A DNA stretch of 64,000 nucleotides from DASYPQ01 sp036006425 (GCA_036006425.1 DASYPQ010000022.1:434001-498000), one strand, 5' to 3'. Counted from the first letter of the stretch, positions 27,506-36,148 are shown. Numbers and translations are program-made. Notes: a model not told the origin generated them from the letters alone.

Positions 27506-29359
27506 CTACGGCGCCGCCCCGCGCGAGAAGACGCTCGGCAGCCACGTCGTCATCGCGGGCACGTACGTGATCACGAGGACGCCGACGAAGAGCACGACGA
27601 TCATCGGCAGCGCGGCGCGGTAGATCTCGGTCATCGGTTTCTTCAGCCGGTACGACGCGAGCAGCAGGTTCATCCCGACGGGCGGCATCAGGTAGCCGAG
27701 CTCGAGGTTGGCGAGAAAGACGATGCCGAGGTGCACGGGGTCGACGTGGAAGTGCTCGCCGATCGGCACGATCAGGGGCACGACGACGACGATCGCCGAG
27801 AAGATGTCCATCACCCCGCCGACGAGGAGAAGGAAGAGGTTCAGGATCAGGAGGAAGACGAGCGGCGAGTGCACCGTCCTCGTCACCCAGTCGAAGAGCG
27901 ACGTCGGCACGTCGGCGAAGATCAGGTAGCTCGTGAATCCCTTCGCGACCCCGAGGATCATCAGGACGCCGCCGATGACGAGACCGCACTCGGCGAGCAC
28001 CTTCGGCACGCCGCGCGTGAGGGAGAGGTCGCGGTACACGAACGTCTCGATCACGAACGCGTACAGCGCCGTGATCGCGCTCGCCTCGACCGGCGTCGCG
28101 AAACCGCCGAACAGCGCGACCATCGCGACCACGGGCAGCAGGAGTTCCCACTTCGCCGTCCACATCGCGCGTCCGGCCTCGGCGAAGTCGATCTTGCGCC
28201 GCTCCGCCGCGACGCGCGGGCCCTGGCGGATCCCCCACCACGCCGTCAGCCCGACGAGCAGGCACCCCGGGAGGATCCCGCCGAGGAACATGTCCTCGAT
28301 CTTCACCTTCGCGACGATCGCGTAGAGGATCATCGGGAAGCACGGCGGGAACAGGAGTCCCAGCGATCCGGCGCCCGTCAAGAGTCCGAGCGCCGAGCGC
28401 TCGGAGTACTTCGCCGCGAGCAGGATCGGCATCAGGAGGCCGGCGAGAGCGAGGATCGTGACCCCGGACGCGCCCGTGAACGTGGTGAAGAACGCGCACA
28501 GGAGCGCGGTGACGATCGCCGGACCGCCGCGCACGCCGCCGAAGAGCGCCTGGAAGACGCGGACGAGCCTCGCGCTCGCTCCGCCTTCCGCGAGGACGTA
28601 GCCCGCGAGCGCGAAGAGCGGGATCGAAGGCAGCGACGGGTTCGTGACGAGGGAGTAGTGGTCGATCGAGAGCGGCGAGAGCGGCGACCCCGCGCCGAGG
28701 AACAGGATCACCGCGGCGCCGCCGAGAAGGACGAAGATCGGGGTGCCCGCGAGCGTCGCGGCCGCGAGGAGGATCAATCCGGGAACGACGAGGCTCGCGG
28801 GATCGTCCGGCGGATGGAAGCGGATCCAGAGCATCGCCGCCGCGATCGCCGCGGCGATCGCCCGACCGCGGTAGCTCCGCGACGCGCGCCAAGCGAGTCG
28901 CAGTGCGACGAGCCCGAATCCCAGAGGGATCGCCGTCTGCGCAACCCAGGTCGGGATGCCGTAGACGAGGATCTTTCCCGAGTCCATCGTCTCGCGGACG
29001 AACTCCGCGCCCGCCGTCGCGAGGATCGCGGAAATCCCCGCACCGAACGCGTGACCGAAGAACGTCGCGGCCGCGCGCGCCTTCCCGCGAAGGAATGCCT
29101 CCGCGGTCGCGAGGGAGAGGAGCCGGTCCTCGCGCGCCGCGACGGCGCCGCCGAGCGTGCCGACGAGCAAGGTGAGGTGCTGGACGATCGAGGTCGAGCC
29201 CGAGATCCCGGTCTTCAGCGTCGCGCGCAGCAGACTCTCGGCGAGCGGCAGGAGGACGATCCCCAGGAGAGCGACGGCGAGCGCCGTGTTCTCGAGATGG
29301 ATCCCCGCGCGCGCGATCCTGCCGGTGACCGGACGTTCGCCTGCCGGCGCCGCGTCCAT
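27506..29359 (-). CDS. TRAP transporter permease, fused DctQ-DctM
   Basis: The protein has 617 residues. The first roughly 170 residues carry four membrane helices typical of the small DctQ subunit. From about 180 onward the large DctM subunit begins, with about twelve helices. Its hallmarks are PSLPSIPLFALAGYVLAEGG, TGASGVTILALAGLLMPIL, LGLLFPPCFPMILYAI and NLELGYLMPPVGMNLLLASY. Such permeases use a sodium gradient to import a substrate handed over by a periplasmic binding protein. The start overlaps the stop of the DctP gene upstream, and a TatT lipoprotein lies ahead of that, so the three form one transporter operon. The substrate is unknown. Confidence 0.93.
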   Translation of the reverse strand: MDAAPAGERPVTGRIARAGIHLENTALAVALLGIVLLPLAESLLRATLKTGISGSTSIVQHLTLLVGTLGGAVAAREDRLLSLATAEAFLRGKARAAATFFGHAFGAGISAILATAGAEFVRETMDSGKILVYGIPTWVAQTAIPLGFGLVALRLAWRASRSYRGRAIAAAIAAAMLWIRFHPPDDPASLVVPGLILLAAATLAGTPIFVLLGGAAVILFLGAGSPLSPLSIDHYSLVTNPSLPSIPLFALAGYVLAEGGASARLVRVFQALFGGVRGGPAIVTALLCAFFTTFTGASGVTILALAGLLMPILLAAKYSERSALGLLTGAGSLGLLFPPCFPMILYAIVAKVKIEDMFLGGILPGCLLVGLTAWWGIRQGPRVAAERRKIDFAEAGRAMWTAKWELLLPVVAMVALFGGFATPVEASAITALYAFVIETFVYRDLSLTRGVPKVLAECGLVIGGVLMILGVAKGFTSYLIFADVPTSLFDWVTRTVHSPLVFLLILNLFLLLVGGVMDIFSAIVVVVPLIVPIGEHFHVDPVHLGIVFLANLELGYLMPPVGMNLLLASYRLKKPMTEIYRAALPMIVVLFVGVLVITYVPAMTTWLPSVFSRGAAP

Positions 29360-30369
29360 CAGCGCGGCTGATCCTTCTTGCGGTAGTCGGCGATCACGCG
29401 CTGAACCTCGTCGAAGACCTCCGCCGGCGCGTCCATCCCGCGCAGCTTCGGATAGATCGGCTCGATGAAGGCGCGCCACTCCGACTCGATCTCCGGCGTG
29501 ACGGCGTGCACGACGAGACCGCGCTTCTTCATCGCCTCGACCGACTCGTCGCTCTCCTTGCGGTTGCGGACGGTGAGCTCCTCGCCGGCCTTCGCCGCGG
29601 TGTCGAGCATCGTCTTCTGCAGCGCCGGCGTGCACGTGTCCCACGTCTTCTTCGTGATCACGAGCGCGCCGACGAGCGGCGCCCACGCGAGATCGAGCAT
29701 GTGCGGCGCGGGCTCGTAGTACTGGAGCACCTGCGCGTAGTACGGAGCCGTCGACACGGCGTCGATCAGGCCGGTCCGCAGGCTCGGGAGGATGTCGTTC
29801 GGCTCGAGCGGCACCGGGTTCAGGCCGAGGCTCTTCATCAGGTCGATCTGGCCCGTCGAGCCGGCCCAGGTGAAGATCTTCACCTTCTTCAAGTCGGCCG
29901 GGTGGACGACCGGCGTGCGCGAGAAGTACTTCACCCAGCCGACGTCGCCCCAGAAGAGCGCGACGAAGCCCTTGTCGAGGAGGCGCTTCTCGAGGCTCGG
30001 GCGCAGCTTCTCGCGGACGTACGCGACCTCGTCGAGCGTGCGGAAGAGCATCGGCGCGCCGCCGAGCGCGAGGCTCGACTTGTCGATCTCGCCGAGCCCG
30101 ATCGCGGTCAGGAGGCCGGCTTGCACCTGGCCCGCCCGCATCTTCGAGACGACGTCCGACTCGCCGCCCATCAGGCCGCCCGCATTGACGATCAGCTTGA
30201 CGCCGCCGTCGGGCCCGTCGCGCCACTTCTCGCCCAGCGCGAGCAGGATCTGGTGGGAGGACGAGCCTTGTGGCGCGAGCGTCGCGAGGCGCACGGGCTT
30301 GCGGTCGTCGGCGATCGCCGCGGAGGCGAGGAGAGCCCACGCCAGGACTCGGTGATGCAGCTTGCTCAA
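29359..30369 (-). CDS. TRAP transporter substrate-binding protein, DctP-like
   Basis: The protein has 336 residues from a TTG at 30369, chosen because it restores a full signal peptide (VLAWALLASAAIADD). It shows family features: VRLATLAPQGS near the start, GGLMGGESDVVSKMRAGQVQ near 65-85, and AVSTAPYYAQVLQYYEP near 200. This protein captures the solute in the periplasm and passes it to the fused permease, whose start codon overlaps its stop. The family takes up C4-dicarboxylates, sugar acids, keto acids or amino acids. The presence of TatT suggests a hydrophobic or unusual ligand, which is an inference. Confidence 0.92.
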   Translation of the reverse strand: MSKLHHRVLAWALLASAAIADDRKPVRLATLAPQGSSSHQILLALGEKWRDGPDGGVKLIVNAGGLMGGESDVVSKMRAGQVQAGLLTAIGLGEIDKSSLALGGAPMLFRTLDEVAYVREKLRPSLEKRLLDKGFVALFWGDVGWVKYFSRTPVVHPADLKKVKIFTWAGSTGQIDLMKSLGLNPVPLEPNDILPSLRTGLIDAVSTAPYYAQVLQYYEPAPHMLDLAWAPLVGALVITKKTWDTCTPALQKTMLDTAAKAGEELTVRNRKESDESVEAMKKRGLVVHAVTPEIESEWRAFIEPIYPKLRGMDAPAEVFDEVQRVIADYRKKDQPR

Positions 30370-30385
30370 GTGAATACCTCGCTCG

Positions 30386-31285
30386 TCACTGTACGAAGTG
30401 ATCCTCGATGTGGTCGAGCAGCCAGCGCGCGCGACGCTTCAGGATCAGGTTCTCGAGCCGCCAGTCCGGCACCGCGTCCTCGTCCACCGCGAGCGCCCGG
30501 GCGAGCAGATCCTCGAACTCCTTGCGGTCCTGGCGCGGCAATGCGACGTCCTCCGCGAGCGCGACCATCGGGCCGGCGCGGTGTCCGCCCGAAAGCTCGA
30601 CCGCGCGATCGAAGTGCGCGCGGGCACGCGCGTCTGCGTCGCGCGCCCCGCCCGGCCGGTTTCCCTCGTACGAGATCAGGAACGTGTGGATCGCGCCGGA
30701 GCCGAAGCTCTCGTCGAGGGCGAGCGCCCGGTCCATCAGCGCCTCGACGAGCGGCAGGTCGGCGACCACCTCCGGATCGTCCTTCGCGAGGTTGATCACG
30801 CCCCCCCACGCGGCCGCGGTCCAGTAGAGGAAGGGCACGTCGCCGGCTTTCGTCGCCGCCAGCGCCGCGACGCGGTCGGCGCGCAGCTGCGCTTCGAAGC
30901 CGGGGTGGCGCACCTCGAGGCCGCGCAGGCCGTACTTGCGCGCGCGCAGGTAGAGCTTGCGCGCGCGGACGCGGAGCTCGGTCACACGGGCGAGGCTCTG
31001 CGACTCGATCTCGTCGGCGTCCTCCTGGACGAAGGCGAAGGAGTACTGCGCGAAGCCGCTGGCGGCCGCGAGGAGCAGACCCTCGTGGCGCGGTTCCTGC
31101 GCGAGCAGGCTCTCGACGAGCTTCAGCCCGATCGGCACCGCCTGGCGGACGAGCTCGGGATCGTCGTCGGACGCGAACGTCGAGCTGCCGCCCGCCAGCG
31201 CGTCGCCGAGCTTCCCGATCGCGTAGCGTTCGACGGAGCAGCCGGCGACGAGGGCGCACGCGACGAGGAGGAGGAGGCCGCGCAT
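30386..31285 (-). CDS. TRAP-associated lipoprotein, TatT family
   Basis: The protein has 299 residues and starts with a lipoprotein signal (LLLLVACALVAGC). The remainder is all-helical, with repeats similar to TPRs, and contains the family feature FGSGAIHTFLISYEG. TatT proteins, described in Treponema, trimerise in the periplasm and bind the DctP-type protein. Together they are proposed to handle hydrophobic ligands. The gene is 16 bases upstream of the dctP gene, so all three transporter genes probably share a promoter. Confidence 0.85.
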   Translation of the reverse strand: MRGLLLLVACALVAGCSVERYAIGKLGDALAGGSSTFASDDDPELVRQAVPIGLKLVESLLAQEPRHEGLLLAAASGFAQYSFAFVQEDADEIESQSLARVTELRVRARKLYLRARKYGLRGLEVRHPGFEAQLRADRVAALAATKAGDVPFLYWTAAAWGGVINLAKDDPEVVADLPLVEALMDRALALDESFGSGAIHTFLISYEGNRPGGARDADARARAHFDRAVELSGGHRAGPMVALAEDVALPRQDRKEFEDLLARALAVDEDAVPDWRLENLILKRRARWLLDHIEDHFVQ

Positions 31286-31335
31286 CGGGGCGCCGATGAT
31301 AGGGAGGCATGCCAGGGAATTCGAGCGGGGTTCCG

Positions 31336-32358
31336 CTACCGGGGACGCCGCTGCGACGGCCGCCAGACGTGGATCGTCGCCGGATTCCCGATCACCGCGA
31401 CGGTCGTCCAGGCGCTCCGGTCCGCGTCGAGCCGCGTGCGCAGGAAACGCAGATCGCCGACGCAGTACCGGAACTCTCCGCTCGCGAGCGCGGCCTGCGC
31501 GCGCGGATCGTCCACGTCGAGGAACGCGTGCGCGTCGTCGCTCGCGGCGAGATAGAAGTGCAGCGCCCGCTGCGTCGCGACGACGTCCGGCCGCGCGTCG
31601 GGCGGGCCCTGCGCGAGGAATCGTCCGGCAATCTCGTAGCCGCGGTCCTCGACCGCGAGCAAGGGCCAGGCGGCGGCCGTGCCCGCAGCGAGCACGAGGA
31701 GCGAGAGCACCGCCGCTCGACCGGCCACGAAACGCGGTGCGATCCTCCGCGCGAGGGCGTCGAGACCGAACCCTGCCGCGAGCGCGAGCGACGGCAGCGC
31801 GAACGGCGGGATCCAGGCCCAGGCGGACGCGAGCTCGAGCACAACGTCGCGCGCGAGCCACGCGGCGGCGACCGCGGCGAGCGCCGCGACGGCGCCGAGC
31901 AGGGCGCTCCGGCGTCCGATCGCGGCGGAGGTCGCCCACGCGGCGACGAGGAGGGCGAATCCGAACGGAACGGCGCTCTCCGCGGTGCGCGACAAGGCGA
32001 CGTGGAACGGCATCGCCGCGAGCGCCGCCGAGCCGATCAGCGCGGCGGAATCCCCCACCCAACGCCGGCCCGCGAGGAAGAGGACCGCGACCGTCGCGAC
32101 GCCGATGAACGCGACCGCGCCGATCGCGAGCGTGTCGAGCGGAGCCCAGAGCGCGAACATGCCGCGGAACACCCACGACATGAGCGGCCGCGCTTCCTCG
32201 GACGACGTCGCGAGTGCGGCGAGCGCGCATCGACCGGCGGCGTCGCTCGCGATCCCCGCGCTGCCGAGATTCCAGAAACGCAGGACGACCGCGACGACGA
32301 CGACGAGGACGAAACTCGCGAGCGGCGCGGCCGACCATCGGGGCGGAGTGTCGATCAC
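31336..32358 (-). CDS. Multi-pass membrane protein, GT-C/glycosyltransferase-39-like, unknown
   Basis: The protein has 340 residues from a GTG at 32358. I chose this start because an ATG at 32460 would run through the divergent clpS start region. About eight hydrophobic segments alternate with loops. The first loop after helix one contains GIASDAAGRCALAALA, and loops contain LSRTAESAVPFGFALL, reminiscent of GT-C glycosyltransferases that use polyprenyl-phosphate sugars. The C-terminal soluble part has FYLAASDDAHAFLDVDD and would face the periplasm. I see no conserved DxD-like motif in the first loop, so catalysis is unproven. The gene is divergent from clpS and separated by about 60 bases. 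Confidence 0.65.
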   Translation of the reverse strand: MIDTPPRWSAAPLASFVLVVVVAVVLRFWNLGSAGIASDAAGRCALAALATSSEEARPLMSWVFRGMFALWAPLDTLAIGAVAFIGVATVAVLFLAGRRWVGDSAALIGSAALAAMPFHVALSRTAESAVPFGFALLVAAWATSAAIGRRSALLGAVAALAAVAAAWLARDVVLELASAWAWIPPFALPSLALAAGFGLDALARRIAPRFVAGRAAVLSLLVLAAGTAAAWPLLAVEDRGYEIAGRFLAQGPPDARPDVVATQRALHFYLAASDDAHAFLDVDDPRAQAALASGEFRYCVGDLRFLRTRLDADRSAWTTVAVIGNPATIHVWRPSQRRPR

Positions 32359-32419
32359 GGGTCCTGCACGCGCCGCGGGGATCCTACTCGATCCCGAAAT
32401 CGGGCAGTAGCATGGGCGC

Positions 32420-32728
32420 GTGCCCAGTTCGACGATCACCGCTGAGCCCGAAGCCGGCACGACGTCGGAGACGAAACTCGCCCCGCGCTGGAAGGTGCTC
32501 CTCCTGAACGACGACGTGACGACGTTTCAGTTCGTCATCGAGCTGCTCCAGACGCTGTTCCGCAAGTCGCAGCCCGAGGCGGTGCGTCTGACGCACGAGA
32601 TCCACAACACAGGGTCCGCGCTGATCGTCGTGACGAGCCGGGAGCGTGCGGAGCTCTACGTCGAGCAGGTGAAGTCGCTCGCGCGGCCGCGCGGGTTCCC
32701 GCTGACCGCGACGATCGAGCAGGAGTGA
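32420..32728 (+). CDS. clpS: ATP-dependent Clp protease adaptor ClpS
   Basis: The protein has 102 residues from a GTG at 32420. The core motif KVLLLNDDVTTFQFVIELL is the classic ClpS sequence, with the Asn-Asp pair that lines the N-degron pocket. HEIHNTGSALIVV follows, with the His that completes that pocket. ClpS delivers proteins with destabilising N-terminal residues to ClpAP for degradation. No clpA gene is visible in the window. The gene is alone, divergent from a membrane protein and convergent with a small membrane protein operon. Confidence 0.93.
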   Translation: MPSSTITAEPEAGTTSETKLAPRWKVLLLNDDVTTFQFVIELLQTLFRKSQPEAVRLTHEIHNTGSALIVVTSRERAELYVEQVKSLARPRGFPLTATIEQE

Positions 32729-32740
32729 CGCACTCCGGCG

Positions 32741-33028
32741 TCAGATCAGGATCAGGATGAGGAGGAGCAGGACGACGACGGCGAGGACGCCGACGGCGCC
32801 ACCCGCGCGCATGTCCTCGAGACCGGGGCTGCGGGCTTCCGCGGCGCGCAACGCAGTGCGGTCGTCCTCGCGGATGGGAGACGGCGGCTCGATCTTCCCG
32901 GCGCGCATGGATTCGAGCCCCGCATCGGTCCGGGTCCAGACCTCGATCCGTTCCGCCCGCATCCCGTGCGGCCCTGAGGCCGCGCCGGGAGCGAGTAGAA
33001 CGAGGGTCAGCAGCTGAGCCGCGAACAT
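32741..33028 (-). CDS. Small exported single-pass protein B with paired MRAG motifs
   Basis: The protein has 95 residues. It has a signal-like N-terminus (LLTLVLLAPGAA), a short charged middle with MRAG at 41-44 and 73-76 and TALRAAE at 58-64, and a C-terminal membrane helix running to the last residue (VLAVVVLLLLILILI). The MRAG spacing of 32 residues and the TALRAAE position match the neighbouring protein exactly. About half of that 36-residue block is identical, so the two are paralogues. It follows the other paralogue after ten bases and is the last gene of the C39-like peptidase operon. Likely topology is a soluble block outside with a C-terminal anchor. Confidence 0.78.
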   Translation of the reverse strand: MFAAQLLTLVLLAPGAASGPHGMRAERIEVWTRTDAGLESMRAGKIEPPSPIREDDRTALRAAEARSPGLEDMRAGGAVGVLAVVVLLLLILILI

Positions 33029-33038
33029 CGGAGCTTCC

Positions 33039-33350
33039 TCAGATGAGGACGAGGACCAGCACGATCGCGGCGCCGATCAGGATCAGAGTCCACTCGTGAT
33101 CGGTGAGCTCGCCGGCGCGAAGGTTCGCGAGGTCGAGGCCGCTGGTCTCCGCGGCGCGGAGAGCGGTCCGCTCCTCGGACGCGATCGTGACCGGCGCTTC
33201 GACGCGCCCGGCTCGCAGCAGTTCGAGACTCGCGTCGCAGGGCGGCACCTGCCGGGTGACCGCGCAGGGTGTCGTCGCGAGCGGGCTCGCGGCGACAGCC
33301 GGAGCCAAGAGGCTGAGCGCGAACAGAGGGGCGTAGAGTCGGATGTTCAT
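33039..33350 (-). CDS. Small exported single-pass protein A with paired LRAG motifs
   Basis: The protein has 103 residues. It has an N-terminal signal (LYAPLFALSLLAPAVAAS), two Cys at 29 and 38, LRAG at 45-48 and 77-80, and TALRAAE at 62-68. The C-terminal helix WTLILIGAAIVLVLVLI ends at the last residue. Its start overlaps the stop of the C39-like peptidase gene by four bases (ATGA), so production of the two is coupled. The layout resembles PA2779-family small membrane proteins that accompany PA2778-type cysteine peptidases in Pseudomonas. That comparison is from memory. Its function is unknown; it may be a substrate or partner of the peptidase. Confidence 0.8.
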   Translation of the reverse strand: MNIRLYAPLFALSLLAPAVAASPLATTPCAVTRQVPPCDASLELLRAGRVEAPVTIASEERTALRAAETSGLDLANLRAGELTDHEWTLILIGAAIVLVLVLI

Positions 33351-33976
33351 GGCTTCGGTTCTCCTTGTGGATTGGTCGTGAACGAGGGGCCCATTGCCAC
33401 CTCGCTCGTCCGGTCCGCTGGACAGGCGAGCAACGTGAAGCGCTCGCACCGTTCCCAGTTGCGGTCGAAGACGGCGGTGGGAGTCAGAACCTGCCCCTTG
33501 ATCGGGTCGAGCAGGATCAGGTTCCCGCGCGACTCGTCGTAGCCGAGCACCAGACAGTAGTGGTGATTCGAGTCGTCGCCGTTGCCGAGGGCGAGCATCA
33601 CGAGAGGCGGTCGCCCCGCGTCGACGTGCCGGTAGAGTCCCGTCGGAGAGCGATCGAGAGTCCCGTGGAACAGGAACACCTCGAGTCCGAGATCGTTGAG
33701 CGCGGTGCGCAGCTCGCCGCCGGAGAGGCCCTTCTTCTGCTCGGCTTCGCGCGCGAGCGACGCGCGCTCCGTGTCGGGGATCTCGACGCCCCAGTACTGG
33801 CAGAGCGCCGACATCGAGGCGAGGCCGCACTCGTAGAGAGCGTCCTGGTGCACGAGCGGGAGATCGAGCGTGACCGCGCTGTCCGAGAGCTGCGTCGGCT
33901 GGATGCGCTGTGACTGGCAACCCGCCGAGAGGGCGAGGCCGGCGACGAGCGCGAAGCGGATCGAGAATGCGTGCAT
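33347..33976 (-). CDS. C39-like cysteine peptidase lipoprotein (PA2778-like)
   Basis: The protein has 209 residues from the ATG at 33976. The signal ends in SAGC (Cys 20), so it should be a lipoprotein. The papain-like C39 motifs are complete: Gln 44, the nucleophile Cys 50 in LYECGLASMSALCQYWG, His 139 in SNHHYCLVLGYD, and Asp 157 in LILLDPIKG. C39 peptidases normally cleave after double-glycine leaders while fused to ABC exporters, but this one is free and lipid-anchored. It is the first gene of an operon with two twin small membrane proteins. A strong -24/-12 promoter lies just upstream, so it is likely under the nearby NtrC-type activator. Confidence 0.85.
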   Translation of the reverse strand: MHAFSIRFALVAGLALSAGCQSQRIQPTQLSDSAVTLDLPLVHQDALYECGLASMSALCQYWGVEIPDTERASLAREAEQKKGLSGGELRTALNDLGLEVFLFHGTLDRSPTGLYRHVDAGRPPLVMLALGNGDDSNHHYCLVLGYDESRGNLILLDPIKGQVLTPTAVFDRNWERCERFTLLACPADRTSEVAMGPSFTTNPQGEPKP

Positions 33977-33998
33977 GGGGTCTCCTCGTGCGTCCTGC

Positions 33999-34012
33999 GC
34001 AAGGCCCGTGCC
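33999..34012 (-). promoter_or_regulatory. Sigma-54 promoter of the C39-like peptidase operon
   Basis: Read on the minus strand the element is GGCACG, four bases, TTGC, which matches the -24/-12 consensus with the GG and GC in correct register. The peptidase start codon lies about 10 bases beyond the expected start site near 33987. Confidence 0.75.
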
Positions 34013-34062
34013 GTCGCTCCGGATCGACACCACGGCCCCTTCCAGCAGGCGTCGCCTCGAGA

Positions 34063-34077
34063 TTGCATTTCCTGCAA
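34063..34077. promoter_or_regulatory. Putative activator-binding inverted repeat (site 1)
   Basis: The sequence TTGCA-TTTCC-TGCAA is a perfect 5-5-5 inverted repeat. It is centred about 58 bases upstream of the -24 element of the peptidase operon, a normal enhancer distance. It closely matches the inverted repeat between the PRC-barrel and activator genes. Confidence 0.6.
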
Positions 34078-34095
34078 TGGATCCCGGCAATCCGT

Positions 34096-35850
34096 TCAAA
34101 CCGCATTCGCGGCGACGGATCGCGAGGCGAACGGCACGACGGCGGCGGCCGCTTCGGCGAGAGATCGGACCACGTGGATCCTCGGCGACGAGGGCAGACG
34201 CTGCTCGAGACCCGCGCGATCGAGCGTCTCGCCCCACAGTCCGAGCACGATCTGCATCTCGTCGTCGACCTGCAGGAGCCGCTTGCACAGCGAACGCACC
34301 TGGAGGAAGTGCGTCGGCGTCACGGACGACACGCACACGACTCGCGGCGGCGACTCCTGGATCCGCGAAAGCGTCTCGGCCAGGAGCTCGCCGTCGCCCG
34401 AGAGGGCGACCGGCAGGCCTCGTTGCGCGAGCTCGTTCGCGAGCAACCGACTGCCGACCGCGTCGAACCCGTCGCGCGCGGGGAGACACAGGATGAAAGG
34501 CGCGTCGGCGTCCGCAGGCGGCTTCGCGGCATCGCGCGATTCCTCGAGCTCCGTGACGAGTGTGTGGCTCAACGCACCGATGCGCTCGCGATGATCCGCG
34601 TCGATCAGGCCGTCGCGCACGGCCTGGCCCGCGAGAGCCAGCGCCGGCAACAGCAATCGATCGGCGGCGGCGAGATCGCCTTCCTTCGCGGCGGCACCGC
34701 GCAGGATCTCCCAGGCCTCGTCCGGATCGCCCGCGAGCAGACGTTGGTACAGACGCGAGTGCTCGGGCATCGCGGGCTGATCGCCCATGAGGACCTCGAG
34801 GAAGTGGAGCCGCGGGAAGTGCCTGCCGATGACGAGCAGGCACACGGTCAGCGGCGTCGAGAGCACGAGACCCACCGGGCCCCAGATCCAGGTCCAGAAG
34901 GCCGCGGACACGAGGATCGCGAGCGGCGAGACGCCGGTGACCGCGCCGTAGAGGAGCGGCTCGACGACGTTCGCCGTCACGAGCTCGAGCGTCACGAGAG
35001 CTGCTGCGGTCGTCCAGGTCTGCGCCCAACCGACCGAGCTCGCCAGCGAGACCGCGATCGGCGCGAGCGTCGCCACGATCGGTCCGAGGTAGGGAACGAA
35101 GCGCGCGATCCCGGCGAAGAAGCCCCACACGACCGGGTTCGGGACCTCGATCCACGCGAGGACGAGCGCGACGGCCGTCCCGTGCAGCGTGTTCACGAGC
35201 AGCTGCTTGCGGATGTACGCCGTGACCGCCGCGGAGGCTTCGGTCGTCGCGCGCGTCGTCACGTAGAGCTCGCTGCGACCCGCCAGCTCGAGCACCCGAT
35301 CGCGGAGATCCTCCCAGCGCAGGAGCATCACCCAGGCGAGGACGAACACGAACGCGGCCATCGTCCCGAACAATGCGATCGAGCCGACGACGCCCTGCCC
35401 CACCGTGGCCATCGAAAAGACGTCGGCGGGCTCAGCGGGCGCCGCGGGCGCCGAGGGGCCCCGATCGGGCGTCAACTGGTCCCCGAGCTCCCGGACGGTC
35501 GTCGAGGCCCGCTCGAAGGAATTGCCGTACGTCGCGCGGACGTCCGCGATCTTCGATCGCAGATTGCTCCGGTAGTCCGGCAGGTGGTCCGCGAACGACC
35601 GCGCCTGGGAGACGAACATCCAGCCGATGGCGAAGACCACGACCGCGAATCCGCCGAGGACCAGCGTCGTCGCCACGGCCCGCGGCACGCGACGGTGCGT
35701 GATGCTCCGCACGAGCGGAGCGAACACGAACGCCATGAATACCGCGAGCGCGAGCGGCGCCAGGAACTCGCGCCCGAGGTAGAGAGCCGCGACCGCCGTG
35801 CAGAGCACGAACCACGGCATCGCGCGCGACCTCGTGGAGCTTGATTCCAT
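34096..35850 (-). CDS. AI-2E-family transporter with C-terminal cobalamin-binding-like domain
   Basis: The protein has 584 residues. The first roughly 380 form the AI-2E/PerM membrane domain with about eight helices, including PNPVVWGFFAGIARFVPYLGP and AAFWTWIWGPVGLVLSTPL. The remainder is soluble. It starts with a helical bundle (SRLYQRLLAGDPDEAWEIL) and then a flavodoxin-like part (FILCLPARDGFDAVGSRLL; VCVSSVTPTHFLQV) that resembles a B12-binding module. The lower-ligand His of DxHxxG is replaced (DGFDAVG), so cobalamin is probably not bound. The family exports signals or metabolites. It follows DUF3185 after 27 bases and shares its promoter. Confidence 0.82.
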   Translation of the reverse strand: MESSSTRSRAMPWFVLCTAVAALYLGREFLAPLALAVFMAFVFAPLVRSITHRRVPRAVATTLVLGGFAVVVFAIGWMFVSQARSFADHLPDYRSNLRSKIADVRATYGNSFERASTTVRELGDQLTPDRGPSAPAAPAEPADVFSMATVGQGVVGSIALFGTMAAFVFVLAWVMLLRWEDLRDRVLELAGRSELYVTTRATTEASAAVTAYIRKQLLVNTLHGTAVALVLAWIEVPNPVVWGFFAGIARFVPYLGPIVATLAPIAVSLASSVGWAQTWTTAAALVTLELVTANVVEPLLYGAVTGVSPLAILVSAAFWTWIWGPVGLVLSTPLTVCLLVIGRHFPRLHFLEVLMGDQPAMPEHSRLYQRLLAGDPDEAWEILRGAAAKEGDLAAADRLLLPALALAGQAVRDGLIDADHRERIGALSHTLVTELEESRDAAKPPADADAPFILCLPARDGFDAVGSRLLANELAQRGLPVALSGDGELLAETLSRIQESPPRVVCVSSVTPTHFLQVRSLCKRLLQVDDEMQIVLGLWGETLDRAGLEQRLPSSPRIHVVRSLAEAAAAVVPFASRSVAANAV

Positions 35851-35877
35851 GGAGGAACGCGTGCTCTCGGCGCGCGA

Positions 35878-36096
35878 TCAGCTGCCGATCGCGCGACGCT
35901 TGCCGGCGAGACCGAGTCCGCCGCCTGCGATGATCAGCGCGGCGCCGCCGATCAGGTACCACATGGTCTTGTCGGTGTAGCGACCGGTGACGCCTTCCTT
36001 GACGGTGTCGGCGACCGAGTCGGTCGCGTTGAGTCCGAAGAGGACGAGAACGATGCCGACGACGAGAAGAACGATGCCGATGATTCGGGGTGACAT
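35878..36096 (-). CDS. DUF3185-family small membrane protein
   Basis: The protein has 72 residues and two membrane helices (IIGIVLLVVGIVLVLFGL and WYLIGGAALIIAGGGLGL) linked by a loop with GLNATDSVADTVKEG and DKTMW, the DUF3185 signature. Members are small stress-associated inner-membrane proteins of unknown function. A near-perfect sigma-54 promoter lies 53 to 67 bases upstream of the start. It is the first gene of a pair with the AI-2E transporter. Confidence 0.85.
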   Translation of the reverse strand: MSPRIIGIVLLVVGIVLVLFGLNATDSVADTVKEGVTGRYTDKTMWYLIGGAALIIAGGGLGLAGKRRAIGS

Positions 36097-36148
36097 GAGT
36101 GGTGTGCCTCGCTGGATGGGATGGCAGGGGGAAACGCGGCCGATCAGC

